64,000 bases of DNA from Anaerolineae bacterium (GCA_023384415.1 JAHDWJ010000026.1:25890-89889), one strand, 5' to 3'. Shown: positions 1 through 8,698, numbered from the stretch's first letter. Numbers and translations are program-made. The notes: generated by a model from the letters alone, not told the origin.

Positions 1-2061
1 AGCCAGGCATTTCCTGGGTTTGAGCAGCGGCCGCAGCAAATAGATATGCTCCTGGCCGTAGCTGAAACATTTAACCGGGGAGGGCAGTTGTTGGTCGAGG
101 CCGGCACCGGCACCGGCAAAAGTCTGGCCTACCTGCTCCCATCCGCCTTTTGGGCCACCCAGAATGAGCGGCGTGTCGTCATCTCTACCGCCACCATTAA
201 CCTGCAAGACCAGCTTATCAACAAAGACATCCCCGCCTTGCAGCAGATGCTCCCGTTCGAATTACGCGCCTCAGTGCGGAAAGGGCGGGGCAATTATGTC
301 TGCACCCGCCTGTTCCAACAGATGCGCCACAGCGGGCCAACCAGCGCGGATGAGATGATCCTGTACGCCAAACTGGTCATCTGGCTGCCGACGACGGAAA
401 CGGGAGATGTCAACGAGATTACCCTGCGCTCACCAGGAGAGCGACTGGCTTGGGCACGGCTCAGTGGAGAAAATGGGGTATGCAAGGCGGAAGATTGTCT
501 GCAAGAGCAATGCCCGCTTCATCTGACCAAACGGCGGGCCGAAAATGCCCATATCCTCATCGTCAACCATTCCTTACTCCTCTCTGATGTGGCTAACAAC
601 AACCACATTTTGCCAGAGTTTACCGATTTGATCATTGATGAGGCCCATCACCTGGAAGCGGCCGTGACTGATGGCCTAAGCTTCCGCACGGACCGGCGTA
701 TTTTAGATGGGCTGCTGGATGAACTGTTGAAGCCCAAATCTGGGGTGCTGAATGATGTACCGGCCCGGACAGCCGCTGTCGTACCACGAGAAATCCAGGT
801 GGGATTGGATAATATGATTATGACCTTGCGCCAGCAGGGGGATACAGTACAAGCCCGGCTGGATGAGTTTTTTACCACGGTGGATTTTTTCTTACGCGGG
901 CAGTTTCGCGGCCGCAGCCAATTCGGTGAGCAGCTTCGTCTTATTCCCGCCATCCGCACCCAGCCCGAATATGATGAAGTGGAATTTGCCTGGGGCAATC
1001 TAAACCAGGCGTGGGGGGAGCTGGATAAAGGGTTGACCAACCTGATCAAAAAATTAGCCAATATCATGGAAGCGCATGGGCTGGAAGATGGGGAAAATTT
1101 GTACGCCATGCTCACCAACCTGTTCCGCATCCTGGAAGAGAACCGGCTGAACCTGCAAGATATTCTCATCGAAGCTCGCCCGGAGATGATTTATTGGTTG
1201 GAGTGGAACAAGGACCGTATCTCCTTCCACTCAGCCCCGTTACACATTGGGCCGCTGGTGGAAGAGCATATTTTTGCCCCCAAAGAGACGGTGGTGCTGA
1301 CCTCGGCGACGCTGCGAACGGCCGGGGCAGATGGCCGGAGCAACAATTTTGATTATATACGCGGCCGCCTCCATGCTCACGACGCTTACGAACTGGCCCT
1401 CGGTTCCCCATTTGATTATATGCGTAACACCCTCGTCTATCTGGTGTCAGACATCCCGGAGCCAAACCAGCCGGGCTACCAGCGGTACGTAGAAGAGGCG
1501 ATTACCCAGGTAGCTGGGGCTTTAGGCGGCCGCACCCTGGCCCTCTTCACCGCTTATAGCCAGCTTTCCCAAACCGCTAAAGCCATCGAAGGGCCATTGG
1601 CGGAGAAGGGGATTACCCTGCTAGCGCAGATGGATGGAGCCTCCCGGCAGCAGCTTCTAGACCAGTTCAAGCGGCCCAACGCTCAAACGGTACTCCTGGG
1701 CACCAAATCATTTTGGGAAGGAGTAGATGTGCCTGGCGAGCCGTTACAGGCGGTCGTTATCGTCAAACTACCCTTTGATGTCCCCTCTGATCCCATTTTC
1801 GCCGCCCGCTCCGAGACTTTTGACAACTCTTTTATGCAATATTCTATTCCTGAAGCCGTACTCCGTTTCCGGCAGGGATTTGGTCGCTTGAACCGGCGGC
1901 AGGATGATGAAGGGATTGTCATTGTGCTGGACAAGCGGGTATTGACCAAGCGGTATGGGGATCTGTTTGTGCAGGCATTACCTGCCTGTACCGTTTTGCG
2001 CCAACGGTGCGACCGCATCGGTGAGCTGACCCACCGGTGGATGAATAGAAATAAGGAGTGA
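1..2061 (+). CDS. dinG: DinG/XPD-type ATP-dependent DNA helicase, 5' end outside window
   Basis: Superfamily 2 iron-sulfur helicase of the DinG/Rad3 type, expected to unwind DNA 5'-3' at repair or replication forks. The reading frame is open from base 1, and the Q-motif-like FEQRPQQIDM lies upstream of the first ATG (46), so the gene continues to the left. Visible motifs: Walker A GTGTGKS near base 105, cysteines in NYVC, GVCKAEDC and QEQC that fit the four ligands of the 4Fe-4S cluster, the DEAHH box near 635, VLTSATL (motif III) near 1295, FWEGVDVPG near 1715, and the arginine-finger motif QGFGRLNRR near 1880. Many homologues carry an N-terminal exonuclease domain; whether this one does cannot be seen. 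It is followed closely by tdk. Family assignment is firm; the exact substrate is not. Confidence 0.93.
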   Translation, partial: SQAFPGFEQRPQQIDMLLAVAETFNRGGQLLVEAGTGTGKSLAYLLPSAFWATQNERRVVISTATINLQDQLINKDIPALQQMLPFELRASVRKGRGNYVCTRLFQQMRHSGPTSADEMILYAKLVIWLPTTETGDVNEITLRSPGERLAWARLSGENGVCKAEDCLQEQCPLHLTKRRAENAHILIVNHSLLLSDVANNNHILPEFTDLIIDEAHHLEAAVTDGLSFRTDRRILDGLLDELLKPKSGVLNDVPARTAAVVPREIQVGLDNMIMTLRQQGDTVQARLDEFFTTVDFFLRGQFRGRSQFGEQLRLIPAIRTQPEYDEVEFAWGNLNQAWGELDKGLTNLIKKLANIMEAHGLEDGENLYAMLTNLFRILEENRLNLQDILIEARPEMIYWLEWNKDRISFHSAPLHIGPLVEEHIFAPKETVVLTSATLRTAGADGRSNNFDYIRGRLHAHDAYELALGSPFDYMRNTLVYLVSDIPEPNQPGYQRYVEEAITQVAGALGGRTLALFTAYSQLSQTAKAIEGPLAEKGITLLAQMDGASRQQLLDQFKRPNAQTVLLGTKSFWEGVDVPGEPLQAVVIVKLPFDVPSDPIFAARSETFDNSFMQYSIPEAVLRFRQGFGRLNRRQDDEGIVIVLDKRVLTKRYGDLFVQALPACTVLRQRCDRIGELTHRWMNRNKE

Positions 2062-2122
2062 GGTGAAAGGAGTGAGGACTAAATGTGCGCCCTCAATCCT
2101 CAGCACTCAGTCCTCACTCCTC
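2053..2122. repeat. 7-base-period inverted repeat, terminator-like
   Basis: The left arm repeats GGAGTGA/GGTGAAA units and the right arm repeats CTCAATC/CTCAGCA/CTCAGTC/CTCACTC, both with a 7-base period. AGGAGTGAGGACT (2068-2080) pairs perfectly with 2109-2121, and CTTTTT follows, so on + it can act as a terminator after the helicase gene. It is one of a dispersed class of heptamer repeats in this window. Confidence 0.6.
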
Positions 2123-2136
2123 TTTTTAGGAAGGTT

Positions 2137-2706
2137 ATGAAACAATCACAAGGTAGAGTTGAGTTAATTTGTGGCAGTATGTTTAGCGGCAAGACGGAAG
2201 AGTTAATCCGGCGCATCCGGCGGGCCATTATTGCCCGACAGACGGTGCAGGTGTTTAAACCCCAGATAGATGTCCGTTATGGTATTGAGCGGGTCACGTC
2301 CCATAATGGGTTGACAGTGGAAGCGGTGCCGGTAAACCGGGCTGAGGAGATACGGGAACATTTGCGGCCGCAGACCACCGTCATCGCCATTGATGAAGTC
2401 CAATTTTTTGACCCGGCCATCATACCCTTGTGCAACGACCTGGCTGATGAAGGGTTGCGGGTCATCTGTGCCGGGCTGGATACCGATTTTCGCGGCGAAC
2501 CATTTGGCCCCATCCCCCAACTGATGGCCCGTGCGGAAGAGGTAGATAAACTCCATGCCATCTGCGTCATCTGTGGTGAAAATGCCACCCGCACCCAACG
2601 GCTGATCAACGGCCAACCCGCCGCCTACGATGACCCGGTTGTCCTGGTGGGCGCGGCCGAAGTGTATGAAGCCCGCTGCCGCCACTGCCATGAAGTCAGG
2701 CGGTAG
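2137..2706 (+). CDS. tdk: Thymidine kinase (TK1 family)
   Basis: Phosphorylates thymidine to dTMP with ATP in the pyrimidine salvage pathway; cytosolic. About 189 residues, the usual size. P-loop [11 protein letters not shown] is at residues about 11-21, the Walker-B-like AIDEVQFFD in the middle, and the C-terminal zinc-binding cysteines appear as CVICG and CRHC. The start at 2137 was chosen because the family begins just before the VELICG strand and an AGGA lies 5 bases upstream; the open frame does extend to 2083, but that part lies in an intergenic repeat. hpt follows 62 bases downstream, giving a small nucleotide-salvage pair. Confidence 0.95.
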   Translation: MKQSQGRVELICGSMFSGKTEELIRRIRRAIIARQTVQVFKPQIDVRYGIERVTSHNGLTVEAVPVNRAEEIREHLRPQTTVIAIDEVQFFDPAIIPLCNDLADEGLRVICAGLDTDFRGEPFGPIPQLMARAEEVDKLHAICVICGENATRTQRLINGQPAAYDDPVVLVGAAEVYEARCRHCHEVRR

Positions 2707-2768
2707 GAGAGAGTTACACAAAACGGCTTTAGTTTGCGGCTTTACCCGTTTGCCCCAAAGGATTCCCC

Positions 2769-3329
2769 ATGACCCAAACGAACCGACCCCTGGTAGATGA
2801 TATTGCTTATGTTTTGATTGATGAAGCTGAGTTGAAGCGGCGGATTGAGGAGTTAGGTGAAACAATCCGGACAGATTATGCCGGGGCGGATGATCTCTTT
2901 TTGATCTGTGTGTTGAAAGGAGCGTATATTTTTCTGGCTGATTTGAGCCGGGCTTTGGCGCGGCCGCATCAGGTTGATTTTATGGGTGTCTCCAGCTACG
3001 GGGGGGGTACCAAGAGCAGCGGGGCCGTGCAAATCATCATGGACCTGAAGGAAGATATTGGCGGGCGGCATGTGTTGATCATCGAAGACATCATAGACAG
3101 CGGCCGCACCCTGGCTTACATGCAGCGAAATCTGGCTGCTCGTAGACCCGCCTCATTGCGAATCTGCACCCTGCTCAACAAACCATCCCGCCGCGAAGTC
3201 GAAGTGCCAGTAGATTATATCGGCTTTGATATTCCTGATGAGTTTGTAGTGGGGTATGGCCTGGATTATGATCAGCTATACCGCAACCTGCCTTACATCG
3301 CTGTCTTGAAGCCCCAAATATTTAGTTGA
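2769..3329 (+). CDS. hpt: Hypoxanthine phosphoribosyltransferase
   Basis: Converts hypoxanthine or guanine plus PRPP to IMP or GMP (purine salvage, cytosol). It has 186 residues, typical of bacterial HPRT. The PRPP-binding motif VLIIEDIIDSGRTL lies at about residues 100-113, the flexible-loop region SSYGGGTKSSG before it, and the VDYIGFDIPDEFVVGYG region near the C terminus that contacts the base. An AAAGGA lies upstream of the ATG. It sits just downstream of tdk, and the spacing allows co-transcription. Confidence 0.96.
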   Translation: MTQTNRPLVDDIAYVLIDEAELKRRIEELGETIRTDYAGADDLFLICVLKGAYIFLADLSRALARPHQVDFMGVSSYGGGTKSSGAVQIIMDLKEDIGGRHVLIIEDIIDSGRTLAYMQRNLAARRPASLRICTLLNKPSRREVEVPVDYIGFDIPDEFVVGYGLDYDQLYRNLPYIAVLKPQIFS

Positions 3330-3355
3330 TCCACCCCATTCTTCACGCTTTTGAT

Positions 3356-3457
3356 GTAACATCTCACTAAAACGTGTAACCTTCGGAAGGTTTGACCCAA
3401 GAGCTTGCCCATTGCCCAAACCTTCCGAAGATTCACCCCAACTTATTGAGAAGATAC
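3356..3457. mobile_element. MITE-like element, family A copy 1
   Basis: 102-bp element. Its ends are inverted: left GTAACATCTCACTAA, right TTATTGAGAAGATAC. It is flanked by a perfect 8-bp direct duplication CTTTTGAT (3348-3355 and 3458-3465). Inside are two copies of the palindromic core CCTTCCGAAG. Two more copies, also 102 bp, lie at 35294-35395 (inverted) and 58678-58779. It has no coding capacity. The end sequence and 8-bp duplication resemble those reported for IS66-family elements, so mobilisation in trans by such a transposase is inferred. Confidence 0.85.
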
Positions 3458-3502
3458 CTTTTGATGCACCCTCTCAATATTCCGGGGCTATGGCCGATCT
3501 CC

Positions 3503-4309
3503 TTACCTTTTCTTTATGATAAACACCAGTTCGCCGTCAAACAACAGTTCCGTGAGCGGCCAATCATGGCCGGCGATGAGTTGGTGACAAAAGGTGCGAT
3601 ACCGGTTGACCAGGTTACGCCCCCCGTGAGTGCTGACTTCGGGGAAGGATAATACGATGTGGCGCACCGGCAGTGCTTCTAGCAGCGGCCGCCCCAGGCC
3701 GTGATAGTTGCGCTCAAAACGGGGCATCTCTTTGAGGAACAGGGCTACATCTCCTTCTTCCTGGGGAAAAGTGAGGGCTACATCTTGTAGGATGGCCTGC
3801 GGCCGCAGCCCGTTTAGTTGTAAAAAATGGTTCAGAAACTGGATGCGCGGCTCGTGAATATCGTAGGCATAAAACGCAGACAGGTGAGGCAGGTTCATCC
3901 AGGGCAAGGCTAACGGGTTCAGGCCACAAGCGATGTCTAAAATCGTTGTAGGCGGGCCGGTGTGGGCAAAAATCTGGGTGTAAAAATCAGCCAGTAAGGG
4001 GAGTCGTTCCCGGGTAGAGAGGTGCTGAGCCATGATTTCCCAGCAGGTCTGGCGGATGTGGGCCAGGTCTTGGCTGGCATAAGCGGCGGTGAGTTGGGCG
4101 GCGGCCGCGTCGTAATCCGGGTCGCCCAGGTAGGGGGCCATAATACTGTGCAGCCGTGCCCGCACCGCCTTAACCGCCGGTTTCACCTTCTTGTGCTGGC
4201 GCAATGCCTCTTCCGCCAGAGCGCGAACCGTCCCCTCGTTTGTATCCCGGTATTTCTTGGAGGATTTAATAGCCGCAATAACTGTGGTCAGGAGAGTAGG
4301 AACAGTCAT
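3503..4309 (-). CDS. ArmA/Rmt-like 16S rRNA (guanine-1405 N7) methyltransferase homologue
   Basis: Family members methylate G1405 of 16S rRNA with S-adenosylmethionine and give high resistance to 4,6-disubstituted 2-deoxystreptamine aminoglycosides. The 268 residues have the family layout: an all-helical N-terminal domain (SSKKYRDTNEGTVRALAEEA, residues about 16-35, and KAVRARLHSI), the signature LSTRERLP before the Rossmann domain, the SAM motif ILDIACGLNPLALPW, and a C-terminal region with HIVLSFP and STHGGRN. The gene has three copies of the GCGGCCGC octamer and so looks resident rather than newly acquired. It is flanked by a family A MITE and a toxin-antitoxin pair. No resistance integron or IS surrounds it. 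Activity on G1405 is an inference from family membership. Confidence 0.8.
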   Translation of the reverse strand: MTVPTLLTTVIAAIKSSKKYRDTNEGTVRALAEEALRQHKKVKPAVKAVRARLHSIMAPYLGDPDYDAAAAQLTAAYASQDLAHIRQTCWEIMAQHLSTRERLPLLADFYTQIFAHTGPPTTILDIACGLNPLALPWMNLPHLSAFYAYDIHEPRIQFLNHFLQLNGLRPQAILQDVALTFPQEEGDVALFLKEMPRFERNYHGLGRPLLEALPVRHIVLSFPEVSTHGGRNLVNRYRTFCHQLIAGHDWPLTELLFDGELVFIIKKR

Positions 4310-4365
4310 GGAAATATTAAGAGAAACGTAGGAAGCGGTGAGGTCTAGCCCGATGGTTTGTACAG

Positions 4366-4860
4366 CTACTGGGTTTCTTGGGCCATTGTCAAGAATCGTT
4401 CAATCCACTGAGGAGAAAAATACAAACCTGCTTTTTGTAACTGGTAAATCAATCCAGTAACGGAGGGGATCAATCCTTGCTGTTTGGCTAAAAGCAAGAC
4501 CCCAAGAGTCGCTGTCATTGGTAGACCCAGGCGTTTCGCGTATTGTCGTCCTTTGCGTTCATCAATAATAACCAGGCGTGCCGAACGTTCGACGGCCAGG
4601 GCTAAAACTTCTGCTTCCCCTATATCAAGGCCGATATAGGAAAGCGCATGTCTGGGGTTATCTAGAACTGCTGTTTGAATCCAGGGGGAATCGGCAAAAT
4701 CTTGCTGGCGTAGATTGGTATGAGTCGCTAGAAACTCAACTTTAACCGCTGTGGGAATTAAAACATAACCAAACAGGTTTTTAAGTAAATCCCAGTGCTG
4801 TAATGTCCAAAGTGCAACCAGCGGCGTATTATTCAGAATAACGGGTGGCATGGTGGGCAT
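4366..4860 (-). CDS. DUF3368 PIN-like toxin
   Basis: About 164 residues of the DUF3368 family, a PIN-fold putative ribonuclease that forms toxin-antitoxin pairs with UPF0175 proteins. Acidic residues expected at the PIN active site are visible: an early N-N-T-P stretch, DIGEAEVLALA in the middle and VIIDERKGRQYAKRLG towards the C-terminal half. Its start overlaps the 3' end of the antitoxin gene by 32 bases, indicating coupled translation. ATG codons at 4860 and 4851 are both possible starts. The pair contains no GCGGCCGC octamer, unlike most neighbours, which would fit a mobile module. Confidence 0.82.
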   Translation of the reverse strand: MPTMPPVILNNTPLVALWTLQHWDLLKNLFGYVLIPTAVKVEFLATHTNLRQQDFADSPWIQTAVLDNPRHALSYIGLDIGEAEVLALAVERSARLVIIDERKGRQYAKRLGLPMTATLGVLLLAKQQGLIPSVTGLIYQLQKAGLYFSPQWIERFLTMAQETQ

Positions 4861-5128
4861 TTAGCAAATCTTCCTCAAGTTCGTCAGGGGTTCCACCAAA
4901 TGGGGATACACCATGTTGACCCAATAAAACGAAAAAGCTATTGCGTGATACCCCAGCCAACTTTGCGGCCAATCCGGTCGTTAATTTGCCCGTTTCATCT
5001 AATTTGATAGCCAGGAGAAGGCGGGCTTGCGAAGCAAATTCATCCGGTTCTTGTTGTAAGGCGAATAGAAGTTCATCCGGGTACTCTATGGTTAGACGGT
5101 GGGTGTGGGTAGGGTTGCTCGTTATCAT
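4829..5128 (-). CDS. UPF0175 family antitoxin
   Basis: About 99 residues, expected to bind and neutralise the downstream DUF3368 toxin and probably to repress the operon. It opens with a strand-rich segment (LTIEYPDELLFAL), followed by helices ARLLLAIKLDETGKLTTG and a helix-turn-helix-like LAAKLAGVSRNSFFVLLG. The C terminus has a typical acidic tail. The ATG at 5128 was chosen over a TTG at 5155 because an AGGC lies just upstream and it fits the family length. The gene is the first of the two-gene operon. Confidence 0.8.
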   Translation of the reverse strand: MITSNPTHTHRLTIEYPDELLFALQQEPDEFASQARLLLAIKLDETGKLTTGLAAKLAGVSRNSFFVLLGQHGVSPFGGTPDELEEDLLNAHHATRYSE

Positions 5129-5212
5129 AAGCCTAATTGTAACACAGCCCAACAAACAAGGGGCAGATGGATGCTAAATTTTTGAGTGATTTAGGGTGTA
5201 GCACCTGTTAGA

Positions 5213-8200
5213 TTAGCTAACCAGCCCGGTAAGCCCCAGGCGGCGGCGGGTGTCGAGTAAGCGGCCGCTGCCGATCTGCTCAACGTAGTGGGAAAGCTGG
5301 TCGCTGCGGGCCACCAGGCTGTCAAAGGTGGGTTCGTCCAGGCGGAGCAGGGTGACATCGGTGGCCGCCCGGTAGGTGGCCTCATATGGGGTGTCGGCGA
5401 AGAGGGCGTATTCGCCAAAATGCTCCCCTGGCCCTAACTTCTGCACCACCTGTGCCCCATCAGGTCCCCGGCGCACCACATCCACTTCACCTGACTGAAT
5501 GATGAACAGATCGGAGCGGTGCTGCCCCTGGCGGATGATGAGTTTGTCGGCGGTGACGGTGAGCGGCCGCAGCCGTTTATCTACCATCATCAACTCCTGG
5601 GGGCTGAGGGTGCGGAATAGCGGCATCCGGCGCAGCATCTGGCGGGTAGCTGCCCCCGCGCTGACCTGGGACGCTAGTAAGGTGTCCGCCCGCAGCAGGG
5701 GGTCGAATCTGGCCCGAGGGAGTGCCAATAGGGTGACATCAGCCAGGGCGCGGTAGGTGGCAGAGTAGACGCCGCTGTCGAGCAAAGCCTTTTCGCCAAA
5801 ATACCCCCCGGCGGTCAGCAGCGCGACCTGTTCTCCATCACGCAGCACCGTCACTTCTCCCTGTTCAATGAGGAAAAAACGGGTGGCATCGCTCCCCTGT
5901 TCAGCTAACACCGTACGCGGCCGCGCCCTGACCACCTGGACAATTTGCAGCAGCGTCTCAATCCCCTCGTTATCAAAGCCGGCAAAAATATCCGCCTGGC
6001 GGAACAGATCGGCCCGGCTGTCGTGGGTTTGCTGGAAGGTGCGGGTCAGGTTCTGACCCCAGCCGATGGGGGCCAGGACATGGCGTACCAGGGTTTCTGC
6101 TTCTAACCAGGGCAGGCTATCATAAGCGGCCGCGCCTACCCTGGCCGTAAACGGAGCGCCCGCCAGATCGTCCAGCCGGTCTACGGCCAGGAGCAAGGCG
6201 GTGCGGCAAAAATCGGCCAGGGCAAACAAGTCTGTCTCCTTTTCCAAAGGTCGGTTGTGCTGTAAGGCAATAATTTGGGTTTGGACTTCTCCCAGGCGGC
6301 GGCCGCCAAAAATCGGCTCATAAATGGCAAACATCCCCTGCAAAAAATGGTTAAACCCATTCATCAGCCGCTCCCGCTCACTGAGGCTGTCTTCCAGGGG
6401 GAGCGAGTGCCGGTCAAACTGGGTCAGGCTGCCCAGGAGCAGGTAGAGCAGGGTAGCGTAGAGCCAGAGCAGGGCCAGGGGCAAATCAAGCAGCGGATAA
6501 TGGTAAAGCCAGGGTAACGTGACCAGCGCCAGGGCATAGATGGCCCAGGGCAGCCAGAAGCGGGACGAGGCAAAGTTAATTAGCAGAGGGACAAAGGCCA
6601 TCAGGCTGACGAGCAGCAAGGTCTGGCTGAGGGTAGAAAAAAACCAGGTCAGGCTGCCGGTGTGAGGGCTGAGGCGAGGCAGAATGAGACCAGTAGCAGC
6701 AGTGAATAGCAGCACAATGACCCATCCCATCTGGTCGCCCAGGGTCCACTGGGCTGGCCGCACTGTGAGCCAGGCGATGATGCCCGCCGCTAAAAAGCCG
6801 GCGGCCGCGGCCACAAACCAGAAGCCGCGCCACCCTGTCACCCCAGGGGCCAACTGGGCCAGAGTCAGGCCACCCCAACCCCCGGCCAGGCTGTACAATA
6901 CCCATTGAAAACGGCTGCCGGGCCATTGCCGGGCCACCCGAACCAGGGCTACGGCGGCCCCGATGTGAACGAGCCAGGTGATGATTTGGAAGAAGAGGGG
7001 GTTGCTAAAGAAGGCGGCTGTGCCCAACAATAAAATTGGCAGGCTGACGAGTAGGGCCAATATCTCCACCCGCCCCAAAAGCTGCTGCCGGGCCAACCAA
7101 TCTAACCCTTGCCGGATGGTACTCGAGGCGAGGAGCAGCAGGTAGTAGCTGGCGGGGATGACGGTCGCGGCCGCGAGCAGCAGTACCAACCCCCGCCCCC
7201 ATACCCCGTAGCCGTGCCACAAAAAGGTGATCAGCCGCCAAATATGGTTGCGCCAGAAAAAGAGAGCCAGAACCAGAGCTATGGTCGAGTAGAGCAGGGC
7301 CATCAGGCCAAAGAGGGTGAAGATACGTTCCTGGCGGCGCAAGGCGTTCCAAAAGGGGCGGGGGGAAGGATGGGCCTTTAATTTGCCCCATAATTCATGG
7401 CGCAAAAAGTGGAAGGCTCGCGGCCGCAGTCCCGGCATATCCAGCCAATCCATCAGCATAAAATACCCATCCAACTCCAGGAACGGGTTCAGGTTCATAA
7501 AGACAGAGAAGAAGGCCCAAAACCCCATCTGGTAGAGGAAGTTGGCCCAGAGGGAGCCAGCAGCCGCGGGCCAAAGCTGTTCTACCAGGGAGAGAGTGAT
7601 GCCGATGGTGGCCCCGATGATGAGACCAGAATAGGGACCGGCCCAGGAGACGGCAATGCGGCCGCGCGTCGGGGAGAGCCAGGTATCTTTGGTATCCACA
7701 AAAAAGGCCGGCAGCCCCCAATAAAACAAAAAGCCCCCCCGGTCACACTCCCGCCCCAAATGTTTCGTCGTCAGCCCGTGAGCCAGTTCGTGAATGAGGA
7801 TGACAATAAGGTTGGCCACGAGCAAGCCGATGATGCCCACCCCCAAACTCCCACCCCCAGAGAGGCGGTAAGTCGGGTCTGCCTGAGCAAACAGCCGCCC
7901 AAACAAGATCAGCCCAATGACGACCCATACGCCAATGAGTCGCTGGCTGAGGGGATGAAACAGCCAGGATGTGGCCTGGTATAGCCGGGTGAACAGCGGG
8001 TCTAACCCCTGGATGCGCCATTCGCTATGGAGAAAAGCGTTGATGAGGGCGCGGCCGCGGTTTTCCGGCTGGCGTTGTTTAAGCTCCTGAGCAATTTGCG
8101 TATATACCTGGGCTGGGGGGTCTTGTAAAAAATACCCCTGGCGCAAATCAGTCACCAATCCATTAAGGCGGCCAATGGGCAAATTTTTATACCGGCGCAG

Positions 8201-8440
8201 ACTGTAAAACAGCAAATCCTTCAGCGAGCGGCGGCCATCCATCTGCCACCAAAGGGCATAATCCTGGGGCGAAAGGCGGACATAGGTGCGCTGCTGTGGC
8301 TGCTTCAGCACATAATACGGCCCATCACTGGCCGAGAGGCGAGCTACTTCCACATCCATCACCCGCTGAGGCCGGTAATTCGCTGGATCGGCCGCCTCTT
8401 TTACCTGCTGCCAAAAATCAGATGGGTCCGCCTGGGTCAT
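5213..8440 (-). CDS. PqqD-like / M50 site-2-protease-like membrane protein with two cyclic-nucleotide-binding domains
   Basis: A 1075-residue multi-domain membrane protein. Residues 1-115 resemble a PqqD-type peptide-recognition domain. HELAH (about 217-221) in a hydrophobic helix and NPFLELDG (about 318-325) supply the zinc ligands of an M50 intramembrane-type metalloprotease. Many transmembrane helices follow up to about residue 690, then two cNMP-binding domains (about 815-920 and 935-1050, with GYFGEKALL and GEHFGEYALF phosphate-binding cassettes). Known M50 proteins with PqqD-like N termini are often labelled putative peptide zinc metalloproteases and occur near RiPP exporters; no precursor peptide was recognised here. 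Ligand-gated proteolysis or peptide export is an inference. A conserved upstream element (8514-8550) precedes the gene. Confidence 0.8.
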   Translation of the reverse strand: MTQADPSDFWQQVKEAADPANYRPQRVMDVEVARLSASDGPYYVLKQPQQRTYVRLSPQDYALWWQMDGRRSLKDLLFYSLRRYKNLPIGRLNGLVTDLRQGYFLQDPPAQVYTQIAQELKQRQPENRGRALINAFLHSEWRIQGLDPLFTRLYQATSWLFHPLSQRLIGVWVVIGLILFGRLFAQADPTYRLSGGGSLGVGIIGLLVANLIVILIHELAHGLTTKHLGRECDRGGFLFYWGLPAFFVDTKDTWLSPTRGRIAVSWAGPYSGLIIGATIGITLSLVEQLWPAAAGSLWANFLYQMGFWAFFSVFMNLNPFLELDGYFMLMDWLDMPGLRPRAFHFLRHELWGKLKAHPSPRPFWNALRRQERIFTLFGLMALLYSTIALVLALFFWRNHIWRLITFLWHGYGVWGRGLVLLLAAATVIPASYYLLLLASSTIRQGLDWLARQQLLGRVEILALLVSLPILLLGTAAFFSNPLFFQIITWLVHIGAAVALVRVARQWPGSRFQWVLYSLAGGWGGLTLAQLAPGVTGWRGFWFVAAAAGFLAAGIIAWLTVRPAQWTLGDQMGWVIVLLFTAATGLILPRLSPHTGSLTWFFSTLSQTLLLVSLMAFVPLLINFASSRFWLPWAIYALALVTLPWLYHYPLLDLPLALLWLYATLLYLLLGSLTQFDRHSLPLEDSLSERERLMNGFNHFLQGMFAIYEPIFGGRRLGEVQTQIIALQHNRPLEKETDLFALADFCRTALLLAVDRLDDLAGAPFTARVGAAAYDSLPWLEAETLVRHVLAPIGWGQNLTRTFQQTHDSRADLFRQADIFAGFDNEGIETLLQIVQVVRARPRTVLAEQGSDATRFFLIEQGEVTVLRDGEQVALLTAGGYFGEKALLDSGVYSATYRALADVTLLALPRARFDPLLRADTLLASQVSAGAATRQMLRRMPLFRTLSPQELMMVDKRLRPLTVTADKLIIRQGQHRSDLFIIQSGEVDVVRRGPDGAQVVQKLGPGEHFGEYALFADTPYEATYRAATDVTLLRLDEPTFDSLVARSDQLSHYVEQIGSGRLLDTRRRLGLTGLVS

Positions 8441-8513
8441 GGTGGAAGTTCCTGGGTCACGGTTTGGGGGTACAGCCCCATTTTACCCGCAGGCAGCCTA
8501 AAACATCAAACCA

Positions 8514-8550
8514 GCTATACTGCCAGCGGTCATAAGTTAACATTTTCAGC
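8514..8550 (-). promoter_or_regulatory. Conserved upstream element, copy 1 (putative promoter/operator)
   Basis: Read on the minus strand it is GAAAATGTTAACTTATGACC followed by GCTGGCAGTATAGC. Near-identical sequences precede the genes at 23365 and 31529 in the same orientation. A TATAGC -10-like hexamer lies 17 bases after a weak -35-like hexamer. It is about 75 bases upstream of the M50 gene start. The conserved spacer suggests an operator or a repeat-borne promoter. Confidence 0.5.
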
Positions 8551-8698
8551 AAGACTAGAGATTGACCAGCCTCTAGTCTCCAATTTATCTTGATGGGCAA
8601 GAACAAACGTACTAAAACTATTGCTATGAATAACCTTTGTGGCAAAAGTTCCCCATGAGCCATGTCCCATAACGGCGAATAAAAATCTGGGAAACTTA

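Noticed and set aside
648-1169. Long open frame antisense to the helicase gene
   Set aside because: Composition is that of a shadow frame (Ser/Arg rich, no motif), and the sense frame is a clear helicase.
2203-2865. 220-codon open frame on - across tdk and the hpt start
   Set aside because: It is antisense to two conserved enzymes and shows no family pattern.
3392-3652. Open frame on + across a family A MITE and the end of the methyltransferase gene
   Set aside because: It is made of element sequence and antisense sequence and lacks a family pattern.
4366-5128. A defence island around the toxin-antitoxin pair
   Set aside because: No restriction, CRISPR, or known defence gene stands beside it.
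7397-7984. 195-codon open frame on + inside the M50 fusion gene
   Set aside because: Antisense shadow; Gly/Pro/Gln-rich composition, no motif.
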